Source of the DNA: Acidimicrobiaceae bacterium
GTDB taxonomy: Bacteria > Actinomycetota > Acidimicrobiia > Acidimicrobiales > RAAP-2
Assembly (NCBI GenBank): GCA_003168075.1
Contig: PMTL01000074.1
Location: forward strand, 1-34,777
Reading direction: 5' to 3'
Length of the DNA: 34,777 bases
The notes beneath the pieces are model-generated. The model ran no database searches. It was not told where the DNA came from and saw only the letters and a program-made list of their open reading frames with translations. This document shows positions 32,019 to 34,777 of the stretch, piece after piece; positions within the stretch are counted from its first letter, which is position 1; each line of letters opens with the position of its first letter. Position numbers and translations under genes: made by a program.

Positions 32019-34094
32019 TCAGCGCAGGGCCCGATCGCCCATCAACGTGAGACACGCCGGTAAGACGAGTCCGCGAACGAGACTGGCGTCGACCAGCACT
32101 CCCGCGGCCAGGCCCACGCCGAGTTCCTGTAGTCCGGCGATGTGGCCCAGTACCAGTCCACTCAGTGCTCCCACCATGATCAGGGCCGCCGCACTCACGA
32201 CGCCCCCAGTGTTGGCGAGACCACTCTCTATCGCTGCGTCCCACGAAAGACCGGTATCTCGAGCCTCGCGCATGCGCGCCACGATGAAGACCTCGTAGTC
32301 CATCGAGAGCCCAAAGAGCATGGCGAAGACAAACACGGGCACCCACCCCTCGATCTGGTCGACGCGGTAGGTACCCAGCCACGACTCCCCCACTCCAAAA
32401 CGAAAGACCGCCACCATGGCGCCGTACGCCGCCACGACGCTCAGGAGGTCCAAGACGATCGCCAACACCGCGAGGGCGAGCGAGCGAAATGCCCGCCAGA
32501 GGATCACGAGTGCCGACGCCATGGCTAGCGCCACGATCCAGGGGAATGACCCGTATACGCGGTTCAAGAAATCAACACCCTGCGCCGGGGCGCCACCGAC
32601 GTAGACCTGCACGCCGCGAGGTAAGTCAGCCGCCGGCACATCAAGGTCCCGAATCCGAGCGACGAGTGCCTGCGACGCCTCAGCTCCGAACTGGTGGCCG
32701 CCAATAACAAAGAGTTGCGCGTAGCGACCAGTGGCGTCAACATAGGGAGCCTTTACCCCAATGACTACGCCCACCACTTCGGGCTCGGCCAGTATTATTG
32801 TGCCCAGGCGTGTCTCTACGCGTTGTAGAGCGGTACTGCGCCAATTCTCCCCCGCGGGGGCGACCAGCACCACTTGATCGGGAGTTATCACACCCGGGCC
32901 GACGTGCTTGTTCATGAAAGTGTTGGCCGCAGCCGAAGGAAGTGTCGCCGGAATGGCGCTCAGCGAGCCGGGGGTAAGTTGCAACCACCACAGACTCGAA
33001 CCGCACAGCGCCACCGCGGCCAGAGACAACACCAACATGGTTCGCGGCCGACGCAACACGAGGTGCGTTGTCTTGGACCAGCCCACCGCCAGTCGGTCGC
33101 GTTCGCCCATGAGTCCAGGAACACCCAGCGTGCGTAGGCCGCGAGCGCCCAGTAGCGACAGCAACACTGGTTGCAACGTCAGCGCCGCCGCCATTGACAC
33201 GAGCGGTACCACGATTCCCGCCGCCCCCAATGAACGAAGGAAGGGCACCGGCACAAGGAGCAAGGTGGCTAAACCGACGCTCACCGCGAGGCCCGAGATG
33301 ACCACGGTGCGTCCCGCCCGCAACACCGTGGCGACCACGGCGTCCGCGGTTGAAGTGGCACGTGTCATTTCGAAACGGAAACGGTGAACAATCAGTAGGG
33401 AGTAATCAATGGCTAGGCCGAGTCCGATCAGCCCAATGACGTTAGGAACGTACAGCACCATCAGCACCACGTGAGCGAGAAGGTACACCACCACCAGCGA
33501 GGTCGAGATCGTGGCGCCGGCGACCACGAAGGGGACCGCGACTACCCCACAGAGTCCGAGCAATGCAATCAACAGAACCAGCGCCACTAACAGAGCTATC
33601 AATTCGCCCCTGCGCAAATCGCCTTTCAACACCGGAGTGATGTCACTTTGCAGCGCCGCCGGACCCGTGACGAGTGCCCGGTCGAGCCCGTCCTGCGCGA
33701 GAGCGTGGCGGAGCCGTCCCGTCGCGTCAGCGGCGTGGGCCAGGTTCAAATTGGTGTCGGCCTCGATGTAGAGCACTCCACTGAGTTCCTTAGCCTGCAG
33801 GATCTGGCCCGTGGGAATCGTCCGCACGGCGTCTGTCACTCGGCGCTCGATCGAGGTGATGCCTTGACCGTCGGCCACTACCACAATTGAGAAAGAACCT
33901 TCAACGTTCTCGTGAAAATGAGTCGCGAGGATCACATTGGCTTGCGCCGATTCGGAGCCCGGGACACTGAGTGACGTCGAAAGCCGCGCGTTGAGAGCGC
34001 CATTCACCATCAGCCCGAGGACGGCGAGCAGAACCCAAACAATGATTACGATGCCGCGGTGGCGCAGCAGTGAGCGGGTCCACCGGGTCAACAT
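32019..34094 (-). CDS. MMPL-family RND transporter
   Basis: This 691-residue membrane protein has the twelve-helix, two-half RND plan: an N-terminal helix, a first extracytoplasmic domain (about 40-180), helices 2-6, a cytosolic loop with LRTLGVPGLMGERDRLAVGW, helix 7, a second extracytoplasmic domain (about 390-520) and helices 8-12. The proton-relay Asp-Tyr pairs of MmpL proteins are present in both halves: D230-Y231 in GLAIDYSLLIVHRF and D599-Y600 in FGLSMDYEVFIVARMRE. Relatives export lipids or small hydrophobic compounds. Length fits the short actinobacterial MMPL group rather than MmpL3. The ATG at 34094 has no Shine-Dalgarno and is predicted to be leaderless. No substrate can be inferred. 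Confidence 0.93.
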   Translation of the reverse strand: MLTRWTRSLLRHRGIVIIVWVLLAVLGLMVNGALNARLSTSLSVPGSESAQANVILATHFHENVEGSFSIVVVADGQGITSIERRVTDAVRTIPTGQILQAKELSGVLYIEADTNLNLAHAADATGRLRHALAQDGLDRALVTGPAALQSDITPVLKGDLRRGELIALLVALVLLIALLGLCGVVAVPFVVAGATISTSLVVVYLLAHVVLMVLYVPNVIGLIGLGLAIDYSLLIVHRFRFEMTRATSTADAVVATVLRAGRTVVISGLAVSVGLATLLLVPVPFLRSLGAAGIVVPLVSMAAALTLQPVLLSLLGARGLRTLGVPGLMGERDRLAVGWSKTTHLVLRRPRTMLVLSLAAVALCGSSLWWLQLTPGSLSAIPATLPSAAANTFMNKHVGPGVITPDQVVLVAPAGENWRSTALQRVETRLGTIILAEPEVVGVVIGVKAPYVDATGRYAQLFVIGGHQFGAEASQALVARIRDLDVPAADLPRGVQVYVGGAPAQGVDFLNRVYGSFPWIVALAMASALVILWRAFRSLALAVLAIVLDLLSVVAAYGAMVAVFRFGVGESWLGTYRVDQIEGWVPVFVFAMLFGLSMDYEVFIVARMREARDTGLSWDAAIESGLANTGGVVSAAALIMVGALSGLVLGHIAGLQELGVGLAAGVLVDASLVRGLVLPACLTLMGDRALR

Positions 34095-34100
34095 ACGTGC

Positions 34101-34106
34101 AGTGTA
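34101..34106 (-). promoter_or_regulatory. -10 box (TACACT) for a leaderless MMPL mRNA
   Basis: Read on the minus strand, TACACT occupies -12 to -7 relative to a +1 at 34094, the A of the ATG. There is no ribosome-binding site between them. This is the same spacing as at 16041 and 20075. No obvious -35 is seen. Confidence 0.5.
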
Positions 34107-34302
34107 CGGTGACGACTATTGCGATCCTTGGTAAATCCGTCCAATGGCGGGTCCTGGCGGTAGGTACTGCTGCACTTCTCATTCTTACAATTGAGCACCA
34201 GGTGAAACATCTCGCACGATGTCGGCACAATTCTCATTGACCATCAACTGAGCCACCCAGCCTCCAATGACGTGCTCGTGCACCGGTGTTGGTCCGGTAA
34301 AC

Positions 34303-34536
34303 ATGACCGCGATCGACGGAATGTACCCGCTGAGGAGGGTGTTGGAGGTCTTGGTGCAATCCAAGTCACTGATCGCGACGAAGTTGGTCGCGGGATGTTG
34401 TCACCTTCCCGAGACCTCAGTACGGCGCCACTTGCCAGACCTTCACGCGCACGGAGTCATTGACCTCTTGGATTATGGTCCCGAGCTCTGGCAGGTTTCG
34501 AAATGGACTCAGGGACGTTGGTGGTCAGTCAGTTAA
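34303..34536 (+). pseudogene. Winged-helix domain fragment
   Basis: A 77-codon frame contains LRRVLEVLVQSKSLIATKL then HLPETSVRRHLPDLHAHGVI, the pattern of a winged-helix DNA-binding domain (recognition helix T-S-V-R-R-x-L, then D-L-x-x-x-G-V). It ends WQVSKWTQGRWWSVS. In-frame ATGs occur at 34267 and 34303, neither with a good ribosome site. The length is that of a single domain such as the C-terminal part of a replication helicase/primase or a small regulator, so it may be a remnant. An antisense frame sharing the same wobble positions also stays open, so coding bias does not settle the strand. The upstream stretch 34107-34302 shows nothing else recognisable. Confidence 0.4.
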
Positions 34537-34631
34537 GCAAGCTTCGAGCGATTTGGCTAATTTAGAATTCGTGACCAGGAATGAATAGTTGGGCAGTATC
34601 CACAAAGAGGTAGTAGTGCCGTTTACACACA

Positions 34632-34675
34632 CGAATATGGCGGCCGATGACCGAGGTCACCAACCGCCATATTCG
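34632..34675 (-). terminator. Terminator-like hairpin after the edge gene
   Basis: Arms 34632-34643 and 34664-34675 are perfect 12-bp complements. The 20-base interior contains a small inner palindrome (GACC/GGTC, 34649-34658). It lies about 30 bases beyond the stop of the minus-strand partial gene at 34707-34777 and is the likely terminator for it. There is no long U-tract. Confidence 0.55.
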
Positions 34676-34706
34676 ATGGCCATCGATTATGTTCGGACGT
34701 GATTCC

Positions 34707-34777
34707 CTACGAACCGGTGTATCCGCCGGCAGCGAGACCGATGATGCTCGCGTCATACGCGGCGTACGCCAGGGCAA
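34707..34777 (-). CDS. C-terminal tail of a gene running off the window
   Basis: On the minus strand one frame entering from the edge encodes ALAYAAYDASIIGLAAGGYT, then Gly-Ser and a TAG at 34707-34709. The Ala/Gly-rich, ordered sequence and the hairpin just downstream suggest a real C-terminus. With 22 codons visible the family cannot be named. Another frame stays open longer, to 34562, but runs through the hairpin with Arg-rich, unconvincing sequence. Confidence 0.4.
   Translation of the reverse strand, partial: ALAYAAYDASIIGLAAGGYTGS

Noticed and set aside
34185-34400. Minus-strand frame of about 70 codons opposite the winged-helix fragment
   Set aside because: It reads like plausible protein but lacks a start codon near its 5' end and a ribosome site, and matches no family I know. 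The plus strand has a clearer domain. It is kept only as a remark in the findings.

Overview
The window looks like chromosomal DNA of a moderately GC-rich actinobacterium. It carries mycothiol synthesis (MshC), an F420:NADPH oxidoreductase, an InhA-like enoyl-ACP reductase, and a phosphatidylinositol/PIM module (PI-phosphate synthase, PatA, PimA). ATG, GTG and TTG starts are all used, and TANNNT -10 boxes sit at exactly the leaderless distance from several start codons. An Acidimicrobiia-type lineage is my best guess from gene content; I cannot prove it from the sequence.

Bases 1-16010 (all minus strand) are a long, tightly packed housekeeping block. In transcription order it reads npdG-mshC-thrS-HIT-pgsA-patA-pimA-(degenerate M48-like protein)-pdxS-pdxT-yebC-ruvC-ruvA-ruvB-yajC-secD-secF-rel (rel cut by the window edge). 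From memory, this matches the mycobacterial thrS/Rv2613c/pgsA1/patA/pimA ... pdxS/pdxT/yebC ... ruvCAB ... yajC/secDF ... rel neighbourhood, condensed. Many junctions overlap by 1-11 bases (ATGA, GTGA, TAATG, TGATG), which suggests translational coupling. The block links phosphoinositide-mannoside lipid synthesis, PLP synthesis, Holliday-junction processing, Sec export and the stringent response.

A 42-bp divergent promoter (16011-16052) separates this block from an InhA/FabI-type reductase on the plus strand. The two directions appear to share one symmetric -10. The reductase gene then overlaps tail-to-tail with a minus-strand operon for a YczE-like membrane protein, a LysE-type exporter and an ABC exporter. 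Upstream of that operon (20130-21743) lies a secreted protein built from four exact-period 81-residue repeats plus diverged ones.

Bases 21744-28506 hold a TnpB transposase remnant, a bifunctional NAD(P)H-hydrate repair enzyme (TTG start), and a trehalose pair: a GH15 trehalase/glucoamylase-like enzyme and OtsA. A HAD-IIA phosphatase converges on otsA. Bases 28868-31958 encode three consecutive secreted proteins of unknown function, with a strong hairpin before the third. A convergent terminator then faces an MMPL/RND exporter gene with a leaderless start. The last 680 bases hold a winged-helix fragment, a terminator-like hairpin and the C-terminal tail of a gene running off the edge.

No rRNA, tRNA, CRISPR array, intact mobile element or prophage was seen. 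The least explained parts are the secreted trio, the 81-residue-repeat protein, and the catalytically degenerate M48-like protein inside the PIM operon.
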